From: Flavobacteriales bacterium
GTDB lineage: Bacteria; Bacteroidota; Bacteroidia; Flavobacteriales; PHOS-HE28
Direction: 5' to 3'
Assembly: GCA_008016945.1 (NCBI GenBank)
Contig: SSGN01000099.1
Span: 4,724 to 68,723, forward strand
DNA length: 64,000 nucleotides
The translations under genes and the position numbers were made by a program. This document shows positions 51,640 through 59,758 of the stretch, piece after piece (position 1 is the stretch's first letter; each line of letters begins with the position of its first letter). The notes under the pieces were generated by a model, which saw nothing but the letters and a program-made list of their open reading frames with translations, ran no database searches and was not told the origin of the DNA.

Positions 51640-53166
51640 TCATGCTCCCAACCAGGCCGCCCGCAACCGGCGTTGAGCTGCCGTTGGTCGGCTCACGGGA
51701 TGCAGGCTACCATGCTCATCGATGGTCACGCCCACCTTGGCGAACCACTCCTTCACCGGCAATACGCTCGGCTCGTTGAGATGACGTTGCAGGAAGGCGC
51801 CGATGTCCGGCCCGGTGAGCCGTGCGATGGTGGCGAAGAGCTCCTCGTCCTTGAAGGGTTTGCCGGGGCCATATTCCCGTTGCAGGTCCTGCACCAGCCG
51901 TTGCACGCCGTACGCGCCATTGGAGTGTTCGCGCAGGGCGATATCGAGGCCCATGCAGAAGAGCGTGCCCTTCAGGTAGAAATTGTAGTACTGGTCCTGG
52001 CGTTCCATGGCCTGCTGGCTCAGGTCGGTGAGCGGAATATCATCCGGGAATTTCCGCATCATCCGGATCTTCTCCTGCACCACGCCGAGGAACTCCTCCA
52101 CGCTCTGGCGCCCCTGCTTGATGGGCATGTGCATCGCGAAGTACTCCGTCATGCCCTCGTAGAGCCAAAGGTGACGGCTCATGTGCGGGGTATTGAAGTC
52201 GTAGTGTTCGATCTCCTCGCTGTGCACGCTCAACGGGAGGATGGTGTGGAAGAATTCGTGACTGGCGATGCCGTACACGCTGCGTGCGATCATGGCCGGG
52301 TCCAGCGGCATGCAGAGCAGGACCAACGTGCTGGCGGAATGTTCCAGCCCATCGCCCATGGTACTGCCCTCCACATCGCTAGGGTTGTGGTAGATCAGGA
52401 AGGTGTAGTCCTTCACGGGAAGGGTGCCACCGAGGTAGGCGCGCTGATCGGCGAGCAGGGGGCGGATCTCCTTTGCCACGCTCTGCGCGATGGGCTGGCC
52501 GGTGGTGCTGTGGCAGGCCACCAGCACGTTGATGTCCGGCAGGCGGATGTGCGCGGTGTCGGCCGGGGCGATCAGCATCGGGTTGTCCACCAGATGGCGG
52601 TAGCTGCTGGCGTTGAAGGTGATCGCCTCACCGTTTTCATACATACGCGGCAGGCTGGTGGCGGCGTAATGCGTGGCGGGTTTCTTCAGCTCGATCGTAT
52701 AGGGAAGGTGTTCATGCCCCTCGAAATAGCCGACCACGGTGTTGTGGTTCAGCACCACGGCACCGGGTTTCACCGTGCCCTCCGAAGAACGGTAGTTGCC
52801 GACGGAGAAGCGGATGTCGAACTCCTCCCAGCCGTCGTCCACGGAATACGTGATGCGGTGCAGGCCCTGGGGGGAAGGCAATCGCCAACGGTCCACATCG
52901 ATACGCTGGATGGGCAGTGGGTGGCCATTGCCGTCGAAGGCTTCCATGCTACCCACTAAACGGCCGTGGTCCATGGCGCCGTAGATGCCCGGCACGATGC
53001 GCGGCAGGGCGAACACGAGCGGAGCATCACCCAAGGGCGGCACGATCAGCTCCACCTCGAGGCGGTCGTTGCGCTGGTCGCGCAGGTCGATGGTGGCGGT
53101 GATGGCTTCTTGGGCATGCAGGCGCCATAGCGGAACGAGGGCGAGGATCAGTACGAGAGAACGCAT
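51640..53166 (-). CDS. M61 family metallopeptidase (glycyl-aminopeptidase type)
   Basis: A 508-residue exported zinc peptidase. The signal peptide is MRSLVLILALVPLWRLHAQ. The N-terminal M61 beta domain contains FALPRIVPGIYGAMDHGR; the thermolysin-like domain has HEFFH (first His ~residue 303) and the third ligand Glu in HLWLYEGMTEYFA. A degenerate PDZ region would be expected at the C-terminus and is not clear by eye. It is probably periplasmic, with a role in peptide breakdown. Confidence 0.87.
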   Translation of the reverse strand: MRSLVLILALVPLWRLHAQEAITATIDLRDQRNDRLEVELIVPPLGDAPLVFALPRIVPGIYGAMDHGRLVGSMEAFDGNGHPLPIQRIDVDRWRLPSPQGLHRITYSVDDGWEEFDIRFSVGNYRSSEGTVKPGAVVLNHNTVVGYFEGHEHLPYTIELKKPATHYAATSLPRMYENGEAITFNASSYRHLVDNPMLIAPADTAHIRLPDINVLVACHSTTGQPIAQSVAKEIRPLLADQRAYLGGTLPVKDYTFLIYHNPSDVEGSTMGDGLEHSASTLVLLCMPLDPAMIARSVYGIASHEFFHTILPLSVHSEEIEHYDFNTPHMSRHLWLYEGMTEYFAMHMPIKQGRQSVEEFLGVVQEKIRMMRKFPDDIPLTDLSQQAMERQDQYYNFYLKGTLFCMGLDIALREHSNGAYGVQRLVQDLQREYGPGKPFKDEELFATIARLTGPDIGAFLQRHLNEPSVLPVKEWFAKVGVTIDEHGSLHPVSRPTAAQRRLRAAWLGA

Positions 53167-53242
53167 AGCGGGAAAAGAAGAAGGTCCGTTGTGTGACGGC
53201 TGGGTGCGCCTGAAGTTACAAGCGCCTCCGTCGGCCGGGCCC

Positions 53243-53250
53243 TACCTTCG
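53243..53250 (+). promoter_or_regulatory. Probable -7 box of the DUF6922-AbiEii pair, 4 nt before the start codon
   Basis: TACCTTCG is one base off TAnnTTTG and ends exactly 4 nt before the ATG at 53255, the same geometry as the mntA promoter. Confidence 0.45.
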
Positions 53251-53254
53251 TGGC

Positions 53255-53554
53255 ATGGAGCGCAAGCCTCCCACCTTCGATCGCCGCATCTTCTGGGATG
53301 TGGACCACGAACGCATGGATATGGACGCGAAGTGGCGCTTCGTGATCGAGCGGGTGTTCGAGCGGGGCGATGTGGAGGACATCCGCCAATGCCGCCGGTA
53401 CTACGGCGACGACAAGGTGAAACAAGCGTTGCTGGAAGCGAAGTTCCTGCCGGAGCATCGCCTTCATTTGGCCAGCGCCGTGATCCATGAACCTTTGGAG
53501 AAGTTCCGATGCTACACCTTAAGGCGCTCCCAGCCGGAACTCTTCCCGTATTAG
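53255..53554 (+). CDS. DUF6922-type protein, likely antitoxin partner of AbiEii
   Basis: A 99-residue soluble helical protein. FDRRIFWDVDHERMDMDAKW, VIERVFERGDVEDIRQCRRY and a C-terminal LASAVI... correspond to the small DUF6922 proteins that precede AbiEii-like genes in Bacteroidota. These stand where AbiEi antitoxins do in other phyla; antitoxin function is inferred from position. Its 3' end overlaps the AbiEii gene by 46 nt. Confidence 0.75.
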   Translation: MERKPPTFDRRIFWDVDHERMDMDAKWRFVIERVFERGDVEDIRQCRRYYGDDKVKQALLEAKFLPEHRLHLASAVIHEPLEKFRCYTLRRSQPELFPY

Positions 53555-54135
53555 AGCGGCTGATGGCGCTGCCTGCATTGAGCGGGCACGCGCTGGTCGG
53601 TGGCACCGCGCTGGCACTGCGATACGGCCACAGGCTCTCCGTGGACCTCGATCTTTTCGCCTCCGAGCAGGATCACGATGCGCTCCAGGCCGCACTGATC
53701 ACCGAGTTCGGCAGCACCCTCCAATACGAACCGGGAAGGGGACGTTCCATTGGTCTCTTCTGCTACATCAACGGGGTCAAGGTCGATATCGTGAAGTACC
53801 CCCACCCCCTCATCACCCCCCTCGAAACATTTGGAACAGTGCGCATGGTAGGCGATGCGGATGTAGGCGCCATGAAGATCCAGGCCCTCCTTGGCCGAGG
53901 GAAGAAGAAGGACTTCTGGGACCTGGCCGTGCTACTACAGCACCACGGCCTGGATGATATCATCGCTTGGCATGAGCGGAAATACCCAAGCCAACTACTG
54001 GCCATCAGCATACCGAGCGCCATCACGTACTTCACCGATGCCGAAGAGAGCGAGGATCCCATCAGCCTGCAAGGGCAGACTTGGGAAGGGGTAAAGGATT
54101 CGATCCGGAAGGCGGTGAGCGACTACCTGCGGTAG
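53509..54135 (+). CDS. AbiEii-type nucleotidyltransferase toxin
   Basis: A 208-residue member of the AbiEii/AbiGii family, GTP-type nucleotidyltransferase toxins of type IV toxin-antitoxin and abortive-infection systems. Motif I is LVGGTALALRYGHRLSVDLD with the GGTAL and DLDLF parts, motif III GVKVDIVKYP, and motif IV includes AMKIQALLGRGKKKDFWDL, where the Lys and Asp are conserved. All motifs are intact. The shorter length (others reach ~280-300) reflects a compact C-terminus. It overlaps its partner gene and ends 2 nt from convergent glyS. Confidence 0.85.
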   Translation: MLHLKALPAGTLPVLERLMALPALSGHALVGGTALALRYGHRLSVDLDLFASEQDHDALQAALITEFGSTLQYEPGRGRSIGLFCYINGVKVDIVKYPHPLITPLETFGTVRMVGDADVGAMKIQALLGRGKKKDFWDLAVLLQHHGLDDIIAWHERKYPSQLLAISIPSAITYFTDAEESEDPISLQGQTWEGVKDSIRKAVSDYLR

Positions 54136-54137
54136 CC

Positions 54138-55679
54138 TCACAACTGCTTCAACAGCCCCCGCATATCCACCTTCTCGCCCACGATCCGCGCCAGTTCGGT
54201 GATCTTCACGCGATCCTGTTTCATGCTGTCCCGCTCGCGGATGGTCACCGCTTCGTCGTTCAGTGTATCGTGGTCCACGGTGATGCAATAGGGTGTGCCG
54301 ATCGCATCCTGACGCCGGTACCGCTTGCCGATGCTGTCCTTGTCGTCGTACTGGCAGTTGTGGTCCAACTTCAGTGTGTCGATGATGGCGCGCGCCTTCT
54401 CGGGCAGGCCGTCCTTCTTGATCAGCGGCAGCACGGCCACCTTCACCGGAGCGATCGCCGCCGGGATACGCAGCACCACACGCTCCTCGCCGTTCTCCAA
54501 CTTCTCTTCGGTGTAGGCCGCGCTCAGCATCGCGAGGAACATGCGGTCCAGGCCGATGGAGGTCTCCAATACGTAGGGCACGTAGCTCTCGTTGGTCTCG
54601 GTATCGAAGTAGCGCAGCTTCTTGCCGCTGTACTTCTCGTGGTTGCCCAGGTCGAAGTCCGTGCGGCTGTGGATACCCTCGAGCTCCTTGAAGCCCATGG
54701 GGAACTTGAATTCGATGTCGCAGGCCGCGTCGGCGTAGTGTGCCAGCTTGATGTGGTCGTGGTAGCGGTAGTTCTCCGCCGGCAGACCCAAGGCGCGGTG
54801 CCAGGCCATGCGCTTCGCCTTCCAGTATTCGTACCACTCCTGCTGGGTGCCGGGGCGAATGAAGAACTGCATCTCCATCTGTTCGAACTCGCGCATGCGG
54901 AACACGAACTGGCGCGCCACGATCTCGTTGCGGAAGGCCTTGCCGGTTTGTGCGATGCCGAAGGGGATCTTCATGCGCGCGCTCTTCTGCACGTTGAGGA
55001 AGTTCACGAAGATGCCCTGGGCGGTCTCGGGCCGCAGGTAGATGGTGCTGCTCTCGCCGCTCACGCTGCCGAGCTCGGTGGCGAACATCAGGTTGAACTG
55101 GCGCACCTCGGTCCAGTTGGCGGTGCCGCTGATGGGGCACTTGATCTCCTCGTCGATGATGAGTTGGCGGACGGCCTCCAGGTCGTTCGCTTCCAGCGCG
55201 GCCTTCATGCGGCCTTCCACCGCATCGATGCGCTCCTGGCTGCGCTTCACGTTAGGGTTGGTGGCGCGGAATTGTGTTTCATCGAAGGCATCGCCGAACT
55301 TCTTGCGGCCCTTCTCCACCTCCTTCTCGATCTTGTCGGCGTACTTGGCCATATGCTCTTCGAGCAACACGTCGGCACGATAGCGCTTCTTGCTGTCCTT
55401 GTTGTCGATCAGCGGGTCGTTGAAGGCGTCCACGTGGCCACTGGCCTTCCACGTGGTGGGGTGCATGAAGATGGCGGCATCGATCCCCACGATGTTCTCG
55501 TGCAGTTTGGTCATGGCCTCCCACCAGTAGCGGCGGATGTTGTTCTTCAGCTCCACGCCGTACGGACCGTAGTCGTAGGTGGCGCTCAGGCCGTCGTAGA
55601 TCTCGCTGCTGGGGAACACGTAGCCATACTCCTTGGCATGGCCGATCAGGGTCTTGAGTTTGTCTTCGTTGGTGCTCAT
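54138..55679 (-). CDS. glyS: Glycyl-tRNA synthetase, single-chain type
   Basis: Charges tRNA-Gly. It is the dimeric alpha2 (archaeal/eukaryotic-like) form, 513 residues. Class II motifs are present: YDYGPYGVELKNNIRRYWWE near the N-terminus, GIAQTGKAFRNEIVARQFVFR in motif 2, and GLDRMFLAML for motif 3 (EtSIGLDR). The C-terminal anticodon-binding domain starts near IAPVKVAVLPLIKKDGLPEK. The start at 55679 (MSTNEDKLKTL) is natural; CAAAGATG at 55723 (CATCTTTG) is a one-mismatch -7 box. Confidence 0.95.
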   Translation of the reverse strand: MSTNEDKLKTLIGHAKEYGYVFPSSEIYDGLSATYDYGPYGVELKNNIRRYWWEAMTKLHENIVGIDAAIFMHPTTWKASGHVDAFNDPLIDNKDSKKRYRADVLLEEHMAKYADKIEKEVEKGRKKFGDAFDETQFRATNPNVKRSQERIDAVEGRMKAALEANDLEAVRQLIIDEEIKCPISGTANWTEVRQFNLMFATELGSVSGESSTIYLRPETAQGIFVNFLNVQKSARMKIPFGIAQTGKAFRNEIVARQFVFRMREFEQMEMQFFIRPGTQQEWYEYWKAKRMAWHRALGLPAENYRYHDHIKLAHYADAACDIEFKFPMGFKELEGIHSRTDFDLGNHEKYSGKKLRYFDTETNESYVPYVLETSIGLDRMFLAMLSAAYTEEKLENGEERVVLRIPAAIAPVKVAVLPLIKKDGLPEKARAIIDTLKLDHNCQYDDKDSIGKRYRRQDAIGTPYCITVDHDTLNDEAVTIRERDSMKQDRVKITELARIVGEKVDMRGLLKQL

Positions 55680-55858
55680 CGTTCTTCGCGGGCGCTCTGG
55701 AAACCTTCAGCGTCGCAAGGTGCAAAGATGCGAGCGCGGAACGGAACTGGGGATCCTGGCTCCAGGGGGCTCTGCTCGAAGTGGCACCGAGGTGGTGAAA
55801 CCCGGCCTGATCACATCACCCTATCTGCGGGAATGGAGCGCGTGAGGGCTCGGTCCAG

Positions 55859-55866
55859 TAGCTTTG
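55859..55866 (+). promoter_or_regulatory. -7 promoter box, 4 nt before the DUF3109 gene start
   Basis: TAGCTTTG is a perfect TAnnTTTG and ends 4 nt before the GTG start codon at 55871, predicting a leaderless mRNA. Confidence 0.6.
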
Positions 55867-55870
55867 CGCG

Positions 55871-56461
55871 GTGATCGAACACCGCGGCACCCTCCTTTCC
55901 GAAGATCTCTTCGAGAAACGTTTCGTTTGTGACCTGAACGCCTGCAAGGGGGCCTGCTGCGTGGCCGGGGAAAGCGGCGCTCCGTTGGAGAAGGAGGAGG
56001 AAGCCCTGCTGAAGGAGCTCTGGCCGAAGATCAGACCGTACATCCCGGAAAAAGGCCAGCGCGCCATCGACGCCAATGGCGTGAGTGAGGTCGACGAGGA
56101 CGGCGACCTAGTGACCACGCTGGTGGAAGGCCGTGGCGAATGCGCTTTCACCGTGTTCGAGAACGGGATCGCCCTCTGCGGCATCGAGAAGGCGTGGAAG
56201 GACGGGGCAGTGGGCTTCCGCAAGCCGATCAGTTGCCACCTCTATCCGATCCGAGTGGTGAAGCTGGCCGATCACGACGGGCTGAACTACCACAAGTGGC
56301 CCATCTGCAAGCCGGCCTGCACCTGTGGTGCCAAGTTGGATGTGCCGGTGTTCCGTTTCCTCAAAGACGCTCTGGTACGCGCCTATGGCCAGGAGTGGTA
56401 CGACGAGTTGGAACTGATCAACACCGCGTGGGAGGAGCAGCCCAAGAAGGGCCGCCGATAG
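55871..56461 (+). CDS. DUF3109 family cysteine-cluster protein
   Basis: A 196-residue cytosolic protein starting at GTG. The cysteines are in VCDLNACKGACCVAGE, GRGECAF, GIALCGIEKA, PISCHLYPIR and WPICKPACTCGAKLD, an arrangement of the YkgJ/DUF3109 type thought to bind a metal or Fe-S cluster. RVVKLADHDGLNYHKW is also typical. Function unknown. The start is set by the promoter box 4 nt upstream. Confidence 0.85.
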   Translation: MIEHRGTLLSEDLFEKRFVCDLNACKGACCVAGESGAPLEKEEEALLKELWPKIRPYIPEKGQRAIDANGVSEVDEDGDLVTTLVEGRGECAFTVFENGIALCGIEKAWKDGAVGFRKPISCHLYPIRVVKLADHDGLNYHKWPICKPACTCGAKLDVPVFRFLKDALVRAYGQEWYDELELINTAWEEQPKKGRR

Positions 56462-56468
56462 GTCCGCT

Positions 56469-56735
56469 TCACCCCTGTGCCCCGGCGAATTCCTTGACGA
56501 AGCTCACGATCCGCTTGCGGAACAACAGGAACAACAGCACATAGGGCACGGCCATCAGGTAGAGGATACCCGCGTTCAGCCCCTTACCGATGGCCTGTTC
56601 GCCACCGAAAGCATGGCTGGCCTCTTCGCCGCTTTCCACTACGGCCTTGCACATCGCGCAGCCTTGGGCCAGCAACTCCACGGGAGCCAGCACCACCAAC
56701 GCAAGAAGCAGGATGAGCAGGGGCCGACGGTACAT
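56469..56735 (-). CDS. Small membrane protein with CxxC, end of cytochrome oxidase cluster
   Basis: An 88-residue protein. MYRRPLLILLLALVVLAPVE is a signal or first membrane segment, followed by LLAQGCAMCKAVVESGEE, with a CxxC exposed in the periplasm, and a second membrane segment LYLMAVPYVLLFLLFRKR. Proteins of this pattern are found near cytochrome oxidase and DUF420 genes in Bacteroidota. A redox or metal-handling role is inferred. The start at 56735 is fixed by the -7 box at 56740, 4 nt upstream. Confidence 0.7.
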   Translation of the reverse strand: MYRRPLLILLLALVVLAPVELLAQGCAMCKAVVESGEEASHAFGGEQAIGKGLNAGILYLMAVPYVLLFLLFRKRIVSFVKEFAGAQG

Positions 56736-56739
56736 GCCG

Positions 56740-56747
56740 CGAATGTA
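56740..56747 (-). promoter_or_regulatory. Probable -7 box, 4 nt before the 88-aa gene start
   Basis: CGAATGTA on the plus strand reads TACATTCG, one base off TAnnTTTG. The 4-nt gap (56736-56739) repeats the geometry seen at 15915, 36135, 47198, 53243 and 55859. Confidence 0.45.
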
Positions 56748-57144
56748 CGCGACACCGGCCGATCCTTGCACGCCCAGTTGACTCCGTGCGCCCCCCCCAG
56801 GCGTGCTCTTCCGGATTTCAGTGGAGATCCACAGTCCAAGCCAACGATCCATGACCGAGCCCGATGCCGCATCGGCTTGCACTCCGGAGAGATAAAGCCG
56901 ACCATCACCGATGTGCCAAGGTGATGACGCCGAGTGGAAGTACCCGTCAGTGAGGAAGAAACGGTCTTTGTACTGGCGGATCCGGGTGGCGAAGAACTCA
57001 TGAGGGAAAAAAGGTGTAGCGGTGTAGAAGTGACGAGGGTTACGGCTTCCTCGCTATCCCTCCCCCTCTTCAGCACCTTCCTTCTTCCTCCACTTCTTCA
57101 CTTCCACTCTACCGAGCGGAATAAGCCGCTTCTTCGATGCCGCC
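56748..57144. other. Noncoding stretch between the 88-aa gene and the DUF420 gene
   Basis: I see no gene on either strand in this ~400-bp stretch. It contains a 7-bp hairpin CATCACC / GGTGATG at 56903-56926 and, at ~57055-57110, a pyrimidine-rich run (CTTCTTCCTCCACTTCTTCA) that is the reverse-complement counterpart of the tract at 13353-13509. Confidence 0.5.
57115..57130 (-). terminator. Hairpin after the DUF420 gene
   Basis: AGCGG (57115-57119) and CCGCT (57126-57130) with a 6-nt AT-rich loop, 15 nt after the DUF420 stop on the minus strand. Short stem, no U-tract. Confidence 0.35.
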
Positions 57145-57705
57145 TCAGGAATAGTACGGACTGATCAGCAGGTACACCACCACCCCGCTCACACTCACAT
57201 AGAACCACACCGGCCAAAGCCTTCTGGCCAGCTTGCGGTGCACCGGGTACTGGGCGGAAAGCGCGCGATACGCGGTAAGCAGAATGTATGGCAGGGACCC
57301 CGCCGCCAGGAGGATGTGGGTGGCGAGGAGGACATAATAGAACACCTTCAACCCGCCCGTGCCACCGAAAGGGGTACTGCCCGCGAACAGATGGTGCAGG
57401 ATGTACGACACCAAGAACAGCACCGAGAGGGCCATGGCCCCGAGCATCGCGCCCTTGTGCCACCGCCAACGGCGCGCGCGCGCGGTGAAGAGGCCCACGA
57501 GCAAGAGCACGCTCACCAGGCTGTTGAGCATGGCGTTCACCTTGGCGAACACATGGATATCCCATGCCCCCGATGTGGGGATCTGCACCCGATCCAGTGC
57601 CACCACCGCCACGAACACCACGGTCGAGAACGTCCATATCCAACGCTTCGCGGACCTGTCGGGCATGGACACCATCCGCGGGGGATAGGCCTCGTGCAGG
57701 CTCAT
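57145..57705 (-). CDS. DUF420 membrane protein (CtaM/YozB-like)
   Basis: A 186-residue inner-membrane protein with about five helices, matching DUF420, a family needed for cytochrome caa3/aa3 oxidase assembly in Bacillus (CtaM). Text: AWDIHVFAKVNAMLNSLVSV, WRWHKGAMLGAMALSVLFLV, SYILHHLFAG and LATHILLAAGSLPYILL, with conserved His residues. It overlaps the SCO gene by 4 nt, consistent with a cytochrome oxidase assembly operon. Confidence 0.85.
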   Translation of the reverse strand: MSLHEAYPPRMVSMPDRSAKRWIWTFSTVVFVAVVALDRVQIPTSGAWDIHVFAKVNAMLNSLVSVLLLVGLFTARARRWRWHKGAMLGAMALSVLFLVSYILHHLFAGSTPFGGTGGLKVFYYVLLATHILLAAGSLPYILLTAYRALSAQYPVHRKLARRLWPVWFYVSVSGVVVYLLISPYYS

Positions 57706-58442
57706 GGCTTGGTGGCCTTGCGCGCATCCCGGTGGCGGATACGCTCCTCCTTCAGCAACATCTTCAGGTCGGCGGCGAGCGCCGTTACCCCCTCTGGCTG
57801 GGTTCCGTCGTAGTAGCCGCGGATATGGCGCTCCTTGTCCACGAGCACGAAGCGGCCATCGTGCACGAACTGTTCGGCGTTCGTACTGTCCTCCAACGCG
57901 CTGAGCAGGTACCCCGTATTGCCCAGCCGATAGATGTCCACCGCATTGCCGGTAAGGAACTTCCAGCGGGTGGGATCGGCCTGAAGCTTGTTGGCATAGG
58001 CATCGAGCACCTCGGGGGTGTCGTGTTCGGGATCCACGGTGTGGCTGAGGAACACCACGTCCTTGAACGCATCATCGTTCAACATCAGCTGCAGCTGCTG
58101 CATGTTCACGCTCATGCGCGGGCAAATGGTGGTGCAGCGGGTGAAGAAGAAGTCGGCGATGATGATCCGGCCTTCGACATCCTTATCGGTGAAAGGTTGG
58201 CCGTAGCGATCGATGAAGCTGAACGGCGGGATCACGGCGTAGATCGTGTCCACCACGCTCTTGCCATCGCGCTCCACGAGCACGGGTTCCTTGGGGCCAT
58301 AGTAGGGCAGGAAGGTGAAGGTGTGATTCACCAGGCCCAGTTTCGGCGAGAAGAAGGTGAAAAGTCCCAGGACGAAGGCCGAGATGCCACCAAGGACAAG
58401 CCACTTGGTGCGCTTGCTGTGCGGTCGAGCCGATCCGCTCAC
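57702..58442 (-). CDS. SCO1/SenC family copper chaperone
   Basis: A 246-residue membrane-anchored thioredoxin-fold protein that delivers copper to the CuA site of cytochrome oxidase. An N-terminal TM (WLVLGGISAFVLGLFTFF) precedes the domain. The copper ligands are the two cysteines of FFFTRCTTICPRMS and a distal His (in FLSHTVDPEHDTP). It overlaps cox4 upstream and DUF420 downstream by 4 nt each. Confidence 0.9.
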   Translation of the reverse strand: MSGSARPHSKRTKWLVLGGISAFVLGLFTFFSPKLGLVNHTFTFLPYYGPKEPVLVERDGKSVVDTIYAVIPPFSFIDRYGQPFTDKDVEGRIIIADFFFTRCTTICPRMSVNMQQLQLMLNDDAFKDVVFLSHTVDPEHDTPEVLDAYANKLQADPTRWKFLTGNAVDIYRLGNTGYLLSALEDSTNAEQFVHDGRFVLVDKERHIRGYYDGTQPEGVTALAADLKMLLKEERIRHRDARKATKP

Positions 58443-58807
58443 AGGTAGATCAGCCAGTGCTGGCGGATGTAGTTCGATTCGAAGATGGCGATGAACACCA
58501 GGTAGAAGATGAACAGCGCGTACGGCACCAGGATGATGGCGCGGATGTTCCGGCGTTCATCGCCCAGGTGCATGAAGGTCATCACGATGTAGGTGGCCTT
58601 CACCAGGGTGAGGAACACGAAGGTCCATTTCACGGCCTGCCAATGCGTGGGGAACCATTCCTTCCAGTAGGCGCCCACGGCCACTTCGATGGCGGTGACC
58701 ACCGCGAGGAACAGGGTCACCAACCAGATCTTGCGGCGGATGGCACGGCCCGCCTCTTCGCTGTGGTGGGCGTCGAGGCTGTATTCAATGATGTCGTCAC
58801 GTTCCAT
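58439..58807 (-). CDS. Cytochrome c oxidase subunit IV family protein
   Basis: A 122-residue protein with three hydrophobic helices: IWLVTLFLAVVTAIEVAVG, WTFVFLTLVKATYIVMTFMH and IILVPYALFIFYLVFIAIF. LGDERRNIR between helices 2 and 3 fits the prokaryotic subunit IV/CyoD-CtaF family. It sits between the second subunit III gene and SCO. Confidence 0.85.
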   Translation of the reverse strand: MERDDIIEYSLDAHHSEEAGRAIRRKIWLVTLFLAVVTAIEVAVGAYWKEWFPTHWQAVKWTFVFLTLVKATYIVMTFMHLGDERRNIRAIILVPYALFIFYLVFIAIFESNYIRQHWLIYL

Positions 58808-58869
58808 GCTGGTGTCGCCGTAGCCCGGCGAAGGCGTGTCAAGCGGCCGAAGCCTCGAGGAGGTTTAGA

Positions 58870-59736
58870 TCAGAGCAGGTAGAAGAAGGTGAACACGAAC
58901 ACCCACACCAGGTCCACGAAGTGCCAGTAGAGGCCCGCCTTCTCCACCATCTCGTAGTGGCCCCGGCGATGGAACACTCCCTTGATCACCATGATGAGGA
59001 CGATGAGGTTGATGACCACGCCGCTGAACACGTGGAACCCGTGGAACCCGGTGATGAAGAAGAAGAAATTAGCGTATTGCGGCGGGCCGTACTCGTTCTC
59101 CGTCATGTTGGCGCCATTCACGTAGTTGGCGCGCTCGTTCCAGAGCTTCAGCGAAGCGGCATGATCCAGGTGGGGGGCATCATCGGCCGGGATCAGGTAG
59201 TGGCCCGGTTGGGCCGCCACCAGATGGAAACCCGGTGCGTTGGCCGGATCGTGGGTGTCGTGCGTGTCGTTGTGCACCCAGTACTTCTCGCCGGTGTTGG
59301 TGGTGATGTAGCCCCCGCTGCCGTGGATGAAGTGGCTCCATTCCCAAGCCTGGCTGCCCACGAAGAAGGCTCCGCCCAACACGGTAAGGAACAACCACTT
59401 GATCACTCCTTTCTTGTCCATGCGATGACCGGCCTCCACTGCCAGCACCATGGTCACGGAGCTGAAGATGAGGATGGCCGTCATCAAGGCCACATAGATC
59501 AACGGGTAACTTCCGGTCAGGCCGGGTAGGGCACGGAACACCTCCTCACCGATGGGCCAGGCCTCGGTGGTGCTGTGTCGTACGAAACCGTAGGCGGTCA
59601 ACAGTCCCGAGAACGTCAATGCGTCCGAGACCAGGAAGAACCACATCATCATCTTCCCGTAGCTGATGCTGAACGGGGAGCGGCCGCCGCCCCAAAGGAC
59701 GTCATTGCTCAATGCCTTGCTTGCGTCTCCAGCCAT
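58870..59736 (-). CDS. Cytochrome c oxidase subunit III, copy with long insertion
   Basis: A 288-residue subunit III starting MAGDASKALSNDVLWGGG. Family helices: MMMWFFLVSDALTFSGLLTA, IYVALMTAILIFSSVTMVLA, WLFLTVLGGAFFVGSQAWEW and, after an insertion of ~95 residues (YITTNTGEKYWVHNDTHDTH onward, His/Asp-rich), FFFFITGFHGFHVFSGVVIN and YWHFVDLVWVFVFTFFYLL. The insertion lies between helices and should face the periplasm. It is the second of two subunit III genes, 22 nt downstream of the first. Confidence 0.9.
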   Translation of the reverse strand: MAGDASKALSNDVLWGGGRSPFSISYGKMMMWFFLVSDALTFSGLLTAYGFVRHSTTEAWPIGEEVFRALPGLTGSYPLIYVALMTAILIFSSVTMVLAVEAGHRMDKKGVIKWLFLTVLGGAFFVGSQAWEWSHFIHGSGGYITTNTGEKYWVHNDTHDTHDPANAPGFHLVAAQPGHYLIPADDAPHLDHAASLKLWNERANYVNGANMTENEYGPPQYANFFFFITGFHGFHVFSGVVINLIVLIMVIKGVFHRRGHYEMVEKAGLYWHFVDLVWVFVFTFFYLL

Positions 59737-59758
59737 GGTAGGGTTTGCGGCCGCAATG

